From: Anaerolineaceae bacterium
GTDB taxonomy: Bacteria; Chloroflexota; Anaerolineae; Anaerolineales; Anaerolineaceae
Assembly (NCBI GenBank): GCA_017417055.1
Contig: JAFPZX010000197.1
Coordinates: 44,269-108,268, forward strand
Reading direction: 5' to 3'
DNA length: 64,000 nucleotides
Part shown: positions 48,004 to 56,564 of the stretch, piece after piece
How the letters are laid out: each line of letters begins with the position of its first letter
How positions within the stretch are numbered: position 1 is the stretch's first letter
Program-made: the position numbers and the translations under genes
The notes under the pieces: model-generated
Databases searched by the model: none
Told to the model about the DNA's origin: nothing
What the model saw: only the letters and a program-made list of their open reading frames with translations

Positions 48004-50271
48004 TTAGATCAATGACGATACGGAAGGCAGAAGCTTCCCGCAGGCCTTTTTGATCGTGATGATCAAAAGAATCCAGAAAACCGCGGAAACCGCAATGGCC
48101 GCGGTCCAATATGCCGGTTCTTTGAACGCAATCAGTAAATTATCGTTAAACCCCGCCGGTACATCAAAACTGATGCGGCAGTTTGTCCCGAAGCGGATCG
48201 GATATTCATTCCCGGCTGGATCTGTGACGTGATAGCCCTTGTAATTCAGGATCGGCACTTCAATGGTTCCGCCGTTTGTGCTTTCCGCATGGAGCAGCAT
48301 GGAATGTGCCTTTCGGGTGAGGATCTCCGCCTGCTCGATTCCCTCGGAGAGGATCCCTTTGGTATAGTCATAACGTTCGATAGATGCCCCGGCGGGCAGG
48401 TAGTGCAGGCTGGTCAGAAAGGTGTTCAGCGATTCAGTCTCAAATTTATTAACGGCTTTCCGTCCGACGCTGAAGTCACTGACAAAAAAGATCAGAAAAA
48501 CCAGGTTGAGTGTGACGATGAGTGTTCCTGTCCATTTCCGAATCTGCTCATCCAGTTTTTCAGCGTGCAGACACAATTCACCTAACAGCATGCACAAACA
48601 GATGTTGACGATAAAAAGGAAGCGGGATGGATATTGGATCTGCGCCATCATGCTGCCGAGCCTGGTATGGGCTTCCAGAAAATTCCATGGAAAGCAGTCC
48701 ATTGTCAGGAAAATAGCAATACCGGAAAGAATCAGATAGGCGAGGATTCTCCGGTCCTTTTTTTGATAATATAGCCAGCATCCGGCAAAAAACGCTGCTG
48801 TCAGAAGCAATCCGGGTGTGAAAGGCATGGATTTTATGTCGGTAAAGGCTGACGGGAAAAAGGCCAGCAGACGGCCGAGACTGAGTCCGTAATTCTGGAT
48901 CATCGCCGAACCGCGGACTGCGGTGTTTTGTGTAATGAGCGTGTCCACATTCAGATAATAATCGAAAAATGGTACGAGGAAATAAACGTTGAGAAGCAAA
49001 GAAAGCAGGGCTGTTTCGATCCACAGACGCAGCGTATTTTTGCGGAAGGTCTTTTTGAAAAAGATCAGGCCGATGACTGCGAAGAAAAATACGGTCATCA
49101 CCAGACTGACGGTGTGCGATGAGACTATCCCGGTGATCCCGAGACTGAGCGCGATTCCGTACCGGCGGTATTTTTTCCACGCTTCCGGGTTTTCGGTGTA
49201 CATTTTGTACAGCGCATAAGCAATAAGCGGAAGGAAACTCATCGCTGTAAATTCTCCCAAAGCCCGGTGGATATACATATCCCCAAGCCGGAAAGGTGCC
49301 AGAACATAGGAAACGGTCGTGAGAATGGCAATCTTTTTGCTGTTGAAGATCCGTTTGAAGGACCAGAGTGAAATGATTGTGGTGAGGATATTGACACACA
49401 GAATATAAGCCTTCAGAGCGATATGCAGATCATATCCGAGCAGGCGCAGTACGGCAGGGAACAGCAGCAGAATATCATTATAGTAAATGGAGGTTGGGAA
49501 TCCATAGCCGTCCATCCAGAGCGAAGAGATTCGGGGAGGAAACTGCCGGTCCCGGATGGCGTTAGCGATGGCGTCGATGCGGATAAAATGGAATTCCATG
49601 TCACCGGTGTAAAGCCCCACAGCCCTGAAAAACAGCGGGATGGAGGCAAGAAAACTGATGAGAGCAATCAGGAACAGCACTGATTTTGTCTCCCGGGAAC
49701 GTTTCGTCATCCAATAGAACAGGTCTATGCCAAGGAATAGAAACAGTACGGCAGCACAGGTTCTTTTGTGATAGGTGTTTGTGTGCTGAATGGAGATGTT
49801 TTTAACCTGAAAAGCGCCTGATCCGTTGTAACTGATGTTCAGATTGAATTTGTTGACATCTTCCGGAATTTCGAATTTATAGCGGATCAAATCCTTTGAA
49901 CTGCTCAGGATCCCTTCAGAAGCGTGGACAAAATCTGCCGGGATGATAAGTGGAGTGATGAGGTTGGTACCCGAAGCCATGCAGGATTGATCCCTTTCCG
50001 CTTCGTATTGAATCTGTGCGGAGTAGGTTCCTTTTTTCAGCGGAAGACCGGGACCGTAAAGAAATGTGATTTCCTGTCCGGTATTTACCAAATCTTCGGG
50101 AACGCTGAATGCCCCATCCTGATATACTGTGTAAGGACAGGTCCAGTCATTGATGGAAATATCAACCGGTTCGAATGACCGGATTCCTTTGTAAGCCCAA
50201 ACGATTGTTCCGCACAGCAGCAGTAATTCAATAAGCAGGATGATCAGAATTCTTTTTTCAGTCTTCATCAA
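48004..50271 (-). CDS. Large multi-pass GT-C-like membrane protein
   Basis: This 755-residue protein has an N-terminal helix and an extracellular beta-rich region (to about residue 165), then about twelve membrane helices, a second extracytoplasmic domain (about 600-720) and a final helix. The block GDMEFHFIRIDAIANAIRD, RISSLWMDGYGFPTSIYYN follows the GT-C arrangement of proteins annotated as YfhO-like or 6-pyruvoyl-tetrahydropterin synthase-related membrane proteins. The conserved acidic residue after the first GT-C helix (GDMEFH) is present. It lies 18 bases upstream of the family 39-like gene, so the two are probably co-transcribed for cell-surface glycosylation. Confidence 0.78.
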   Translation of the reverse strand: MMKTEKRILIILLIELLLLCGTIVWAYKGIRSFEPVDISINDWTCPYTVYQDGAFSVPEDLVNTGQEITFLYGPGLPLKKGTYSAQIQYEAERDQSCMASGTNLITPLIIPADFVHASEGILSSSKDLIRYKFEIPEDVNKFNLNISYNGSGAFQVKNISIQHTNTYHKRTCAAVLFLFLGIDLFYWMTKRSRETKSVLFLIALISFLASIPLFFRAVGLYTGDMEFHFIRIDAIANAIRDRQFPPRISSLWMDGYGFPTSIYYNDILLLFPAVLRLLGYDLHIALKAYILCVNILTTIISLWSFKRIFNSKKIAILTTVSYVLAPFRLGDMYIHRALGEFTAMSFLPLIAYALYKMYTENPEAWKKYRRYGIALSLGITGIVSSHTVSLVMTVFFFAVIGLIFFKKTFRKNTLRLWIETALLSLLLNVYFLVPFFDYYLNVDTLITQNTAVRGSAMIQNYGLSLGRLLAFFPSAFTDIKSMPFTPGLLLTAAFFAGCWLYYQKKDRRILAYLILSGIAIFLTMDCFPWNFLEAHTRLGSMMAQIQYPSRFLFIVNICLCMLLGELCLHAEKLDEQIRKWTGTLIVTLNLVFLIFFVSDFSVGRKAVNKFETESLNTFLTSLHYLPAGASIERYDYTKGILSEGIEQAEILTRKAHSMLLHAESTNGGTIEVPILNYKGYHVTDPAGNEYPIRFGTNCRISFDVPAGFNDNLLIAFKEPAYWTAAIAVSAVFWILLIITIKKACGKLLPSVSSLI

Positions 50272-50485
50272 TTTTCCGCAAAATTCAGGTTCGTATATAA
50301 GTCATATGTCTTCGGTGTCAGCGTTTCTTCTTACTGTGCGGACTGTGCTCCGGCAGTAAGGCAAACATCGTGTGCATCGTCCTGAATTGTTCCTTCCTGT
50401 GTAAATTTTACACTGAATACAGCGCAAAATCAATATGAAATTGTCTGTTTCTCAGGAAAAATATAATCGCTGCGTAACTAATCAC

Positions 50486-50555
50486 GGAGCATATGCTGGA
50501 CTGACATCCTGTGTCGCGTAAGCTGATACTGATGTGTATGTCCCCATGTGCGGCA
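50486..50555. repeat. IRC hairpin repeat copy 4
   Basis: GGAGCATATGCTGGACTG is imperfectly complementary to TATGTCCCCATGTGCGG, around CATCCTGTGTCGCG. It lies in the 423-base gap 50272-50694; the part from 50272 to 50485 shows nothing recognisable. Confidence 0.5.
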
Positions 50556-50612
50556 TTGTAAAATTGGCAAACGCATGAATTATAAAACAGCGGTCCATGA
50601 TACGTAACACTG

Positions 50613-50667
50613 ATAAAAAAACAGCAGCCAGAATGTGGGAGTAATTGCTTATCCCGGCTGGCTGCTG
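50613..50667 (-). terminator. Terminator of the TlpA-like lipoprotein gene
   Basis: CAGCAGCCAG (50622-50631) pairs perfectly with CTGGCTGCTG (50658-50667). On the minus strand a run of seven T follows. The 26-base loop can fold partly (GGGA with TCCC). Confidence 0.75.
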
Positions 50668-50694
50668 ATTTCTTGTTTAATGATTGCTGATGCT

Positions 50695-52032
50695 TTATTC
50701 GCCTAACAGCTGTTCAGCCTGTTGACGGTAGAGCTTGAAGAGTGCACCTGAAATCGGTTCACCGACAAATTCTCCCTTTTCGTTGAGGAAATAAGTTGTC
50801 GGGAATGCCTGAACCTTGACTGTTTCCAGCATTTCATCTGTCGGGACAAGATTGGTATAGGGAATTGAGAGATCTTCAACAATATCCTTTGCTTCCGCAA
50901 TCAGATCTTCCGTTGTTGCGTCGTAAACGAGACCGACGATCTGTACGCCTTTATCTTCAAATTCTTTGCTGAGATTGATCAGTTCCGGCATTTCAGAGAT
51001 GCAGGCTCCGCAGGTGGTTTCCCAGATGTTGAGCATGGTCAATTTGTGACTGCTGAAAAGCTCAGCGCTTTTCACAGGATTGCCGAAAACGTCGGTGGTC
51101 TCAAAGGTAAAACCGGTACCGGCTTCAATGGTTTTGGCAAGACCAAGAGGTTTCATAAACTTGAAGAGGGAAACGTATTCCCCGATATTGTCATACAGGG
51201 CTTTATACTCTTCTTTATAGACCTCATCATCTTCTTCGATGCTGTGGTCATCGGGCAGATTTCCCTGGACAAGGTAGAAGTTGTAGTTATCCACACTGCC
51301 GGCCGGGTAGAAGACCAACTTATCATAGAATTCTTTCATTTCCTCTTCAGTGAAGTCATACCATTCAGCATGGTCCTCAAAATACTTCTGATAGGCAGCT
51401 TTGTCTTCAGCTTCACCGGAACCATTTGGCATACCCAGGACAACAAACAGTGTTGTTGCATGGCTGTTATATTCTTCTACAGCGTCCTGGTATTTTTGAG
51501 TGTTCTCTTCATTTTGACCGTTTTCATGGATATCCCGGATGACTGCTGAGAGCTGATCGATATAATTATTGTAATCTTCTTCGGTTTCGGCAAGATATTT
51601 GACACTCATCGTAACCATGCCTTTGTCCTCTTCCATACCGCCGGAAGCGCGGACACCGCCTTTCGCGTTCAAAAAGGCGTCGGGAACCTGGAATTCTTCA
51701 ATACCGACAAAAGGCGCGGTCCACACTTTTTTCCCGGTTGTGTCCAACTGAGAAAAAGCATAGCTGTCAAACATTCTCTCACCCCGGTTGTCGTAATAAT
51801 CAAAAACAGAACCCATATCATTTGGGTCATAATCAGCAGCGGTTTCTGATTTTTCTTCCGGTTCACTTGTTGGTTCTGCCGGAGCTGTTGTGGGTTCAGC
51901 TGTAGGTTCCGCGGGCTCTTCAGTAGGAGCTGCTGTCGGTGCGGCAGTTGGTGTGGGCTGTGGTTTTGAACCGCAGGCACTGAGACTCAACATAAAAACA
52001 ACAATAATCAATAATGCAAAAAACTTCTTCAT
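50695..52032 (-). CDS. Lipoprotein with thioredoxin-like (TlpA/ResA) domain
   Basis: This 445-residue protein has a lipoprotein signal with lipobox LSAC (Cys20) and a long Pro/Thr/Glu/Ala spacer (about 25-62). A middle domain of unknown type (about 75-300) is followed by a TlpA/ResA-like thioredoxin domain with WETTCGACISEMPEL (CxxC at 341-344), a DVFGNPVKSAELF start and cis-proline region AFPTTYFLNEKGE. It is expected to be an extracytoplasmic thiol-disulfide protein. It is divergent from the feo operon, with no obvious partner. Confidence 0.9.
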   Translation of the reverse strand: MKKFFALLIIVVFMLSLSACGSKPQPTPTAAPTAAPTEEPAEPTAEPTTAPAEPTSEPEEKSETAADYDPNDMGSVFDYYDNRGERMFDSYAFSQLDTTGKKVWTAPFVGIEEFQVPDAFLNAKGGVRASGGMEEDKGMVTMSVKYLAETEEDYNNYIDQLSAVIRDIHENGQNEENTQKYQDAVEEYNSHATTLFVVLGMPNGSGEAEDKAAYQKYFEDHAEWYDFTEEEMKEFYDKLVFYPAGSVDNYNFYLVQGNLPDDHSIEEDDEVYKEEYKALYDNIGEYVSLFKFMKPLGLAKTIEAGTGFTFETTDVFGNPVKSAELFSSHKLTMLNIWETTCGACISEMPELINLSKEFEDKGVQIVGLVYDATTEDLIAEAKDIVEDLSIPYTNLVPTDEMLETVKVQAFPTTYFLNEKGEFVGEPISGALFKLYRQQAEQLLGE

Positions 52033-52243
52033 TCATTTTTCCTTTCTTTGTACATGCTGTGTTTTGTTGTATTTGTTCAAAATGAAGCGCATATGGAAAA
52101 GCTCTTATTTTGCAGCAGCACCGCCTGAATAACAATTAAAAGTGATCGCGATGTGCTGACTGGTTTTGAACAAATCACACGTATTATAACACCGGACCAA
52201 TATTTTTGTCCTCTTTATTCTTTCACTTTTATTAAGTCATGGC

Positions 52244-52272
52244 TTGACAAAAATAGTTAGTAGATGTAAACT
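52244..52272 (+). promoter_or_regulatory. Promoter of the feo operon
   Basis: A perfect TTGACA (52244-52249) and TAAACT (52267-52272) have a 17-base spacer, about 65 bases before the first feoA. Confidence 0.75.
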
Positions 52273-52294
52273 ATGAGCGTTAGAATTAACTAAC
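52253..52294 (+). promoter_or_regulatory. Candidate metal-repressor operators at feo promoter
   Basis: GTTAGAATTAACTAAC (52279-52294) is an inverted repeat (GTTAG/CTAAC) at the predicted transcription start, and ATAGTT (52253-52258) faces AACTAT (52269-52274) across the spacer and -10 hexamer. The TTAG...CTAA form resembles DtxR/IdeR-type boxes. The iron-repressor link is inferred from shape and position. Confidence 0.45.
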
Positions 52295-52337
52295 AAAAGT
52301 TTGAACCTATAAACTTATGAAAGAAGGTGAATAGACG

Positions 52338-52550
52338 ATGATGCCGCTTTTACTGGCAGATGTGGGAGAGGAAAACATCATCCGCAAAGTTGGCGGAAGT
52401 CCTGAAATGAAGAAACACCTGGAGGACCTCGGTTTTGTTGTCGGCGGGACAGTGCGGGTCGTTTCTGAAATCAACGGAAATCTGATCGTTAATGTCAAGG
52501 AAAGCCGTGTCGCGGTCAGCCGCGAGATGGCGGGAAAAATAATGGTGTAG
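52338..52550 (+). CDS. feoA: FeoA family ferrous iron transport protein (first copy)
   Basis: This 70-residue SH3-like FeoA protein has MKKHLEDLGFVVGGTVRVVSE, then NLIVNVKESRVAVSREMAGKI, the family core. AAGGTG eight bases upstream supports the start; the second ATG at 52341 is equally possible. It opens the feoA-feoA-feoB operon, 17 bases before the second copy. FeoA proteins assist FeoB in Fe(II) uptake. Confidence 0.93.
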   Translation: MMPLLLADVGEENIIRKVGGSPEMKKHLEDLGFVVGGTVRVVSEINGNLIVNVKESRVAVSREMAGKIMV

Positions 52551-52567
52551 AAGGAGAACAGAGCAGA

Positions 52568-52792
52568 ATGAAAACTCTCAGAGATGCAAAAATCGGCGAT
52601 ACCGTGACAGTTGTAAAGCTGCATGGACAAGGTGCGGTCAAGCGCCGCATTATGGATATGGGTATCACCCGTGGAACGGAAATATATGTTCGGAAAGTCG
52701 CGCCGTTGGGCGACCCGGTGGAAGTGACTGTGCGTGGTTATGAACTGAGCCTGCGGAAAGCAGACGCGGAAATGGTAGAAATCGAGGAATAA
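52568..52792 (+). CDS. feoA: FeoA family ferrous iron transport protein (second copy)
   Basis: This 74-residue FeoA domain has GDTVTVVKLHGQGAVKRRIM, DMGITRGTEIYVRKVAPLGDP and YELSLRKADAEMVEI. It is closer to canonical FeoA than the first copy. AAGGAGAA lies upstream. Two tandem feoA genes are common in anaerobes. It is 123 bases before feoB, a gap that contains an LCR tract. Confidence 0.95.
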   Translation: MKTLRDAKIGDTVTVVKLHGQGAVKRRIMDMGITRGTEIYVRKVAPLGDPVEVTVRGYELSLRKADAEMVEIEE

Positions 52793-52796
52793 TAAA

Positions 52797-52830
52797 GGTT
52801 TCAGGAGTCAGGGATCAGTGGTCAGAGGTA
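52797..52830. repeat. LCR tract between feoA and feoB
   Basis: GGTTTCAGGAGTCAGGG and ATCAGTGGTCAGAGG words sit inside the feo operon, in the gap before the feoB ribosome binding site. Confidence 0.4.
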
Positions 52831-52915
52831 TAGTAACTGTATCTGTGATACTTGAAAAAAATCTGATTTTGTCCTGACTTCTTTTGAAACGCGAATTATA
52901 AGGAATAATGATATT

Positions 52916-55180
52916 ATGGCTAAAGAAATTCGTATTGCTCTTGCCGGCAACCCAAACAGCGGGAAAACGACACTTTTCAACGCACTGACCGGTTCCAATC
53001 AATTTGTCGGAAACTGGCCCGGTGTGACGGTAGAGAAAAAAGAAGGCCGTCTGAAGAATCACAAGGAAGTGACGGTTACGGACCTTCCCGGTATTTACTC
53101 TCTTTCTCCGTACACATTGGAAGAGGTCGTTGCGCGGAATTACCTGATCGATGAGCGTCCGGATGTGATCCTGAACATCGTTGATGCCACCAACCTGGAA
53201 CGCAACCTTTACCTGACCACACAGCTGATGGAAATCGGCATTCCGGTTGTTATCGCCCTGAACATGATGGATATTGTCCGCAAAAAAGGGGACACCATCA
53301 ACGTCAAACAGCTTTCCAATGCGCTTGGCTGCAAAATCGTGGAAATTTCCGCGCTGAAGAACGAAGGCATTGAAGAAGCGGCCCAGGCAGCTATTGACGC
53401 AGCCGGAACCAGATCTGTTCCAAAACACACCTTCTCCGGGCCGGTAGATCATGCTCTTGCTCATATCGAGGAAGTTGTTGTCCACAACCTGCCTGAAGAA
53501 CAGCAGCGCTGGTATGCTATCAAGCTCTTTGAACGGGATGAAAAGGTTATTGCGAAATTAAACCTGCCCCAGAGCACGCTGGACCATATCGAAAAAGATA
53601 TCAAAGCCGCTGAAGAGGAGTTGGACGACGACGCTGAAAGCATTATCACCAATGACCGCTATATCTGGATCGCTGACATCCTGAAGGGCAGCTACAAAAA
53701 GGCTAAAGCCGGTCAGCTTTCCACATCCGACAAGATCGACAAGATCGTCACCAACCGGATTCTGGGCCTGCCGATTTTTGCTCTGGTCATGTTCCTGGTT
53801 TATTGGATCGCTATGGGCCCGATCGGTACATTCCTGACCGATTGGACCAATGATGTGCTTGGCGCACAATGGCTGCAGGAAGGGTCCCGCACCATTATGC
53901 AGAATCTCGGCGCTGCGGACTGGCTCACCAGCCTGGTCGCGGATGGAATCGTTGCCGGTGTCGGCGCTGTTCTCGGCTTTGTCCCGCAGATGCTGGTTCT
54001 CTTCTTCCTCCTCTGCATTCTGGAAGACTGCGGTTATATGGCCCGTGTCGCTTTCATCATGGACCGTATCTTCCGCCGCTTTGGCCTCTCCGGCAAGTCC
54101 TTTATCCCGATGCTGGTCGGCATGGGCTGCGGCGTTCCGGGTGTTATGGCTTCTCGTACCATCGAAAATGAACGAGACCGCCGTATGACGATCATGACCA
54201 CCACTTTCATTCCCTGCGGCGCCAAGATGCCGATCATCGGCCTCATCGCCGGTGCCCTGTTCGGCGGCAGCGGACTTATTTCTACCAGCGCCTACTTTAT
54301 CGGTGTTGCCGCCATCATCATCTCCGGTATTATGCTGAAGAAAACGAAAATGTTTGCCGGTGATCCTGCTCCGTTTGTGATGGAACTGCCTCCGTATCAT
54401 GTTCCTTCCCTTTCCAATGTGCTGCGCGGAACCTGGGAACGCGGTTGGTCCTTCATCAAGCGTGCAGGGTCCGTTATTGTGCTGAGCTCCATCGTCATCT
54501 GGTTCCTTTCCAGTTTCGGTACTGTCAACGGCCGCTTCGGTATGGTGGACAAACTCTTTGAAGACGAACAATTGATTACCGAGGAATATATCCAATCCCT
54601 CGCAAACCGCATGAATATTCCTGTTGACGAAGTTACGCCTATGGATGCCTCTGTTTTGGCAAGTGTCGGCAATGTGGCTGCCCCGATCTTCCATCCGCTC
54701 GGCTTCGGTGCCTGGAAACCGACTGTCGCTACAGTGACCGGCCTCGTCGCGAAAGAAGAAGTTGTCGGTACCTTTGCCGTCCTCTATAACTACGATGACA
54801 AAGACGGTGAAGAGGAACTGGGAGAAAACGGCGAACAGATCTGGCCGCGTGTCCGGGAAGATTTCGAGAACATTTCCGGCGGACACGGAAAGCTTGCTGC
54901 CTATGCCTTCATGGTCTTCAACTTGCTGTGCGCTCCGTGCTTTGCGGCTATCGGCGCCATCAAGCGGGAAATGAACAACAGCAAGTGGACAGCCTTCGCT
55001 ATCGCTTATCAGTGTCTTTTCGCCTACGCGATCGGTTTGGCAGTGTTCCAAATCGGGAAAGCGTTCGTCGGCAGTGTGAACCTCATCGGGTTGATTGCGG
55101 CAGTTATCATCGTCTGCGCGATCGTCTACCAGCTTGTCCGTCCTTATAAGGAAGCACAGACACTGACGATCAAAGCATAA
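52916..55180 (+). CDS. feoB: Ferrous iron transporter FeoB
   Basis: This 754-residue protein has an N-terminal G domain (GNPNSGKTTLF, the GVTVEKKEG switch region, DLPGIYSLSPY, NMMD), a helical spacer domain, and a membrane domain with paired Gate motifs (VPQMLVLFFLLCILEDCGYMAR, then MGCGVPGVMASRT and IPCGAKMPII). A second Gate copy and the C-terminal CAPCFAAIGAIKREM complete the channel. It imports Fe(II) across the cytoplasmic membrane. AAGGAA about ten bases upstream supports the start. Confidence 0.97.
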   Translation: MAKEIRIALAGNPNSGKTTLFNALTGSNQFVGNWPGVTVEKKEGRLKNHKEVTVTDLPGIYSLSPYTLEEVVARNYLIDERPDVILNIVDATNLERNLYLTTQLMEIGIPVVIALNMMDIVRKKGDTINVKQLSNALGCKIVEISALKNEGIEEAAQAAIDAAGTRSVPKHTFSGPVDHALAHIEEVVVHNLPEEQQRWYAIKLFERDEKVIAKLNLPQSTLDHIEKDIKAAEEELDDDAESIITNDRYIWIADILKGSYKKAKAGQLSTSDKIDKIVTNRILGLPIFALVMFLVYWIAMGPIGTFLTDWTNDVLGAQWLQEGSRTIMQNLGAADWLTSLVADGIVAGVGAVLGFVPQMLVLFFLLCILEDCGYMARVAFIMDRIFRRFGLSGKSFIPMLVGMGCGVPGVMASRTIENERDRRMTIMTTTFIPCGAKMPIIGLIAGALFGGSGLISTSAYFIGVAAIIISGIMLKKTKMFAGDPAPFVMELPPYHVPSLSNVLRGTWERGWSFIKRAGSVIVLSSIVIWFLSSFGTVNGRFGMVDKLFEDEQLITEEYIQSLANRMNIPVDEVTPMDASVLASVGNVAAPIFHPLGFGAWKPTVATVTGLVAKEEVVGTFAVLYNYDDKDGEEELGENGEQIWPRVREDFENISGGHGKLAAYAFMVFNLLCAPCFAAIGAIKREMNNSKWTAFAIAYQCLFAYAIGLAVFQIGKAFVGSVNLIGLIAAVIIVCAIVYQLVRPYKEAQTLTIKA

Positions 55181-55194
55181 AATTCATTCTTATC

Positions 55195-55236
55195 AGTGGA
55201 TTACCGGTACGTTGAGTGATCCGGTAATCCACTTTG
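55195..55236 (+). terminator. Hairpin after feoB, possible partial terminator
   Basis: AGTGGATTACCGG (55195-55207) pairs perfectly with CCGGTAATCCACT (55221-55233), a 13-bp stem followed by only TTTG. It may reduce read-through into the FeoB-associated gene. Confidence 0.65.
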
Positions 55237-55274
55237 CTAAATAATTCGTCGGTTACGAATCATGGGTTAGAAAA

Positions 55275-55307
55275 CGGGTACAGGCCCGCAAACGGTCCAG
55301 TCCCCGG
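55275..55307. repeat. Single IRE end
   Basis: CGGGTACAGGCCCGC, then GGTCCAGTCCCCGG: this is one terminal repeat of the IRE type, with no partner end seen nearby. Confidence 0.55.
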
Positions 55308-55350
55308 AAGTTCCATGAACAGGAACAATCGTCAGCAAGGAGATGTTGAA

Positions 55351-55803
55351 ATGTTGACGTGGTTATCGGAAAATTTGGTAAATATTGTCATCATAGCCAT
55401 TCTGGTTTTGGTTGTAGGGCTGCTGGTCCGGGGAATGATCCGGGACAAAAAAGAAGGAAAGTCCTGCTGCGGCAGCTGTGCTTCTTGCGGCGGATGCTCC
55501 GCTGCTCATAGAGTACAGAAACTACAAAATGAACAAAACACCCGATTAATGCAGACCCGGGCAGAAGTTGAAGGCATGATGTGCGGGATGTGTGAAGCGC
55601 ATGTGAATGATGCCGTGCGTAAAGCAGTCCCTGTCAAAAAAATAAGCTCTTCCCATACAAAGGGAGAAACCTTGATCCTAACGGAAGGACAGCCGGATCT
55701 GGAATTGATCCGCAAGGCTATTGACAACACCGGCTATACGGTTCGCAATATCGAAAGCCACCCGTATTTCGATAAAAAGACATTGAAGTTAGGATTTCAA
55801 TAA
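55351..55803 (+). CDS. FeoB-associated Cys-rich membrane protein fused to HMA domain
   Basis: This 150-residue protein starts with a membrane helix (residues about 8-30), then a basic stretch and a cysteine cluster SCCGSCASCGGC, the FeoB-associated Cys-rich form. From about residue 70 a heavy-metal-associated domain is fused, with VEGMMCGMCEAHVNDAVRKA (GMxCxxC metal-binding loop) and a DNTGYTVRNIE end. AAGGAG eight bases upstream sets the start at 55351; a longer frame begins inside the hairpin region. It may receive or buffer metal at the FeoB exit, by inference from neighbourhood. Confidence 0.88.
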   Translation: MLTWLSENLVNIVIIAILVLVVGLLVRGMIRDKKEGKSCCGSCASCGGCSAAHRVQKLQNEQNTRLMQTRAEVEGMMCGMCEAHVNDAVRKAVPVKKISSSHTKGETLILTEGQPDLELIRKAIDNTGYTVRNIESHPYFDKKTLKLGFQ

Positions 55804-55822
55804 AAACTCATTTATTATGTGT

Positions 55823-55865
55823 GTCGGGGGACACGCGCTGAGCAAGCTCACGCGCGTCCCCCGAC
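55823..55865. terminator. GC-rich hairpin after feo operon
   Basis: GTCGGGGGAC (55823-55832) pairs with GTCCCCCGAC (55856-55865), and CGCG segments inside extend the stem. No T run follows, so it is a strong structure of uncertain function. The stretch from 55866 to 56000 shows nothing else. Confidence 0.5.
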
Positions 55866-56000
55866 TGTAAGATAAAGGACGCGGGGAGAGTTTTGGCTGG
55901 CAAAGCAGCGCTGCTCGCCGCGTTCCTGTGAAGCATTCCCTCCGGCAGGCCTTGAAAACATATTTCAATGATAATATTTTTTGTCAAGATCAACTTTGTA

Positions 56001-56037
56001 AAAAAAATGCCGCAAAAATCCAATGCGGCATTTTTTT
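56001..56037. terminator. Bidirectional terminator between convergent genes
   Basis: ATGCCGCA pairs with TGCGGCAT (56007-56014 and 56024-56031), extended by A7/T7 on both sides for a 14-bp perfect stem with a nine-base loop. It serves the feo operon and the LURP-one gene. Confidence 0.88.
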
Positions 56038-56055
56038 CAGAAGATTTTCGTGAGC

Positions 56056-56562
56056 TTAGTCATTAGAAGAAGTTGCTGCAGTGTTATCCGCATTGTCCTT
56101 CCGTATAGCACTGATAGCAAGCGTAAGCATCAAAACATCCAGTGCATCTTCATCATTGTCACAGTCGATCACAAAATGCTCCGTGAAGTTCCATATCTGT
56201 TGGTCGATGGCTGCCACGACCCGCTCCTGCTGGTCATAGATTTTGTAATTCCAGCCCAAAAAATTGCCTTCAATGTGCCAGTTTTTAAAGTCAACGTCGA
56301 ATTTAGGCTTGAGCAGGTAAAACTTCTGTTTGACCATTCCGATTTCCCTGCCATTTTTCCAGATAGTATAGGCAGGAAAAAATCTGATGATTTTTGTCTG
56401 GAGCATTCCAACTTCATTTCCATTCGGATCCATGACTGAGAGCTTCCGCCGCACCAGCGAGGGCTGTCCCTTCACGGTATAAGCTACGCTGCGGTCTTCA
56501 TGGAAAACATTATAACTGCCTCCCCAGAGGCTGAAAAACTTTTCTTCAATGAATAATTTCAT
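56056..56562 (-). CDS. LURP-one-related / scramblase-like family protein
   Basis: This 168-residue protein matches the LURP-one-related (Tubby-like) fold: KLFIEEKFFSLWGGSYNVF, VRRKLSVMDPNGNEVGMLQTK, YTIWKNGREIGMVKQKF and WNYKIYDQQERVVAAIDQQ. The function in bacteria is unknown; the fold resembles membrane-associated scramblase-like proteins. The ATG lies two bases after the AIM24 stop codon, so the genes are probably coupled; a TTG at 56568 is an alternative start. Confidence 0.82.
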   Translation of the reverse strand: MKLFIEEKFFSLWGGSYNVFHEDRSVAYTVKGQPSLVRRKLSVMDPNGNEVGMLQTKIIRFFPAYTIWKNGREIGMVKQKFYLLKPKFDVDFKNWHIEGNFLGWNYKIYDQQERVVAAIDQQIWNFTEHFVIDCDNDEDALDVLMLTLAISAIRKDNADNTAATSSND

Positions 56563-56564
56563 AT

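Noticed and set aside
53558-55051. 497-codon open frame on the minus strand
   Set aside because: Antisense shadow of feoB, rich in His/Asp/Glu as expected for such shadows.
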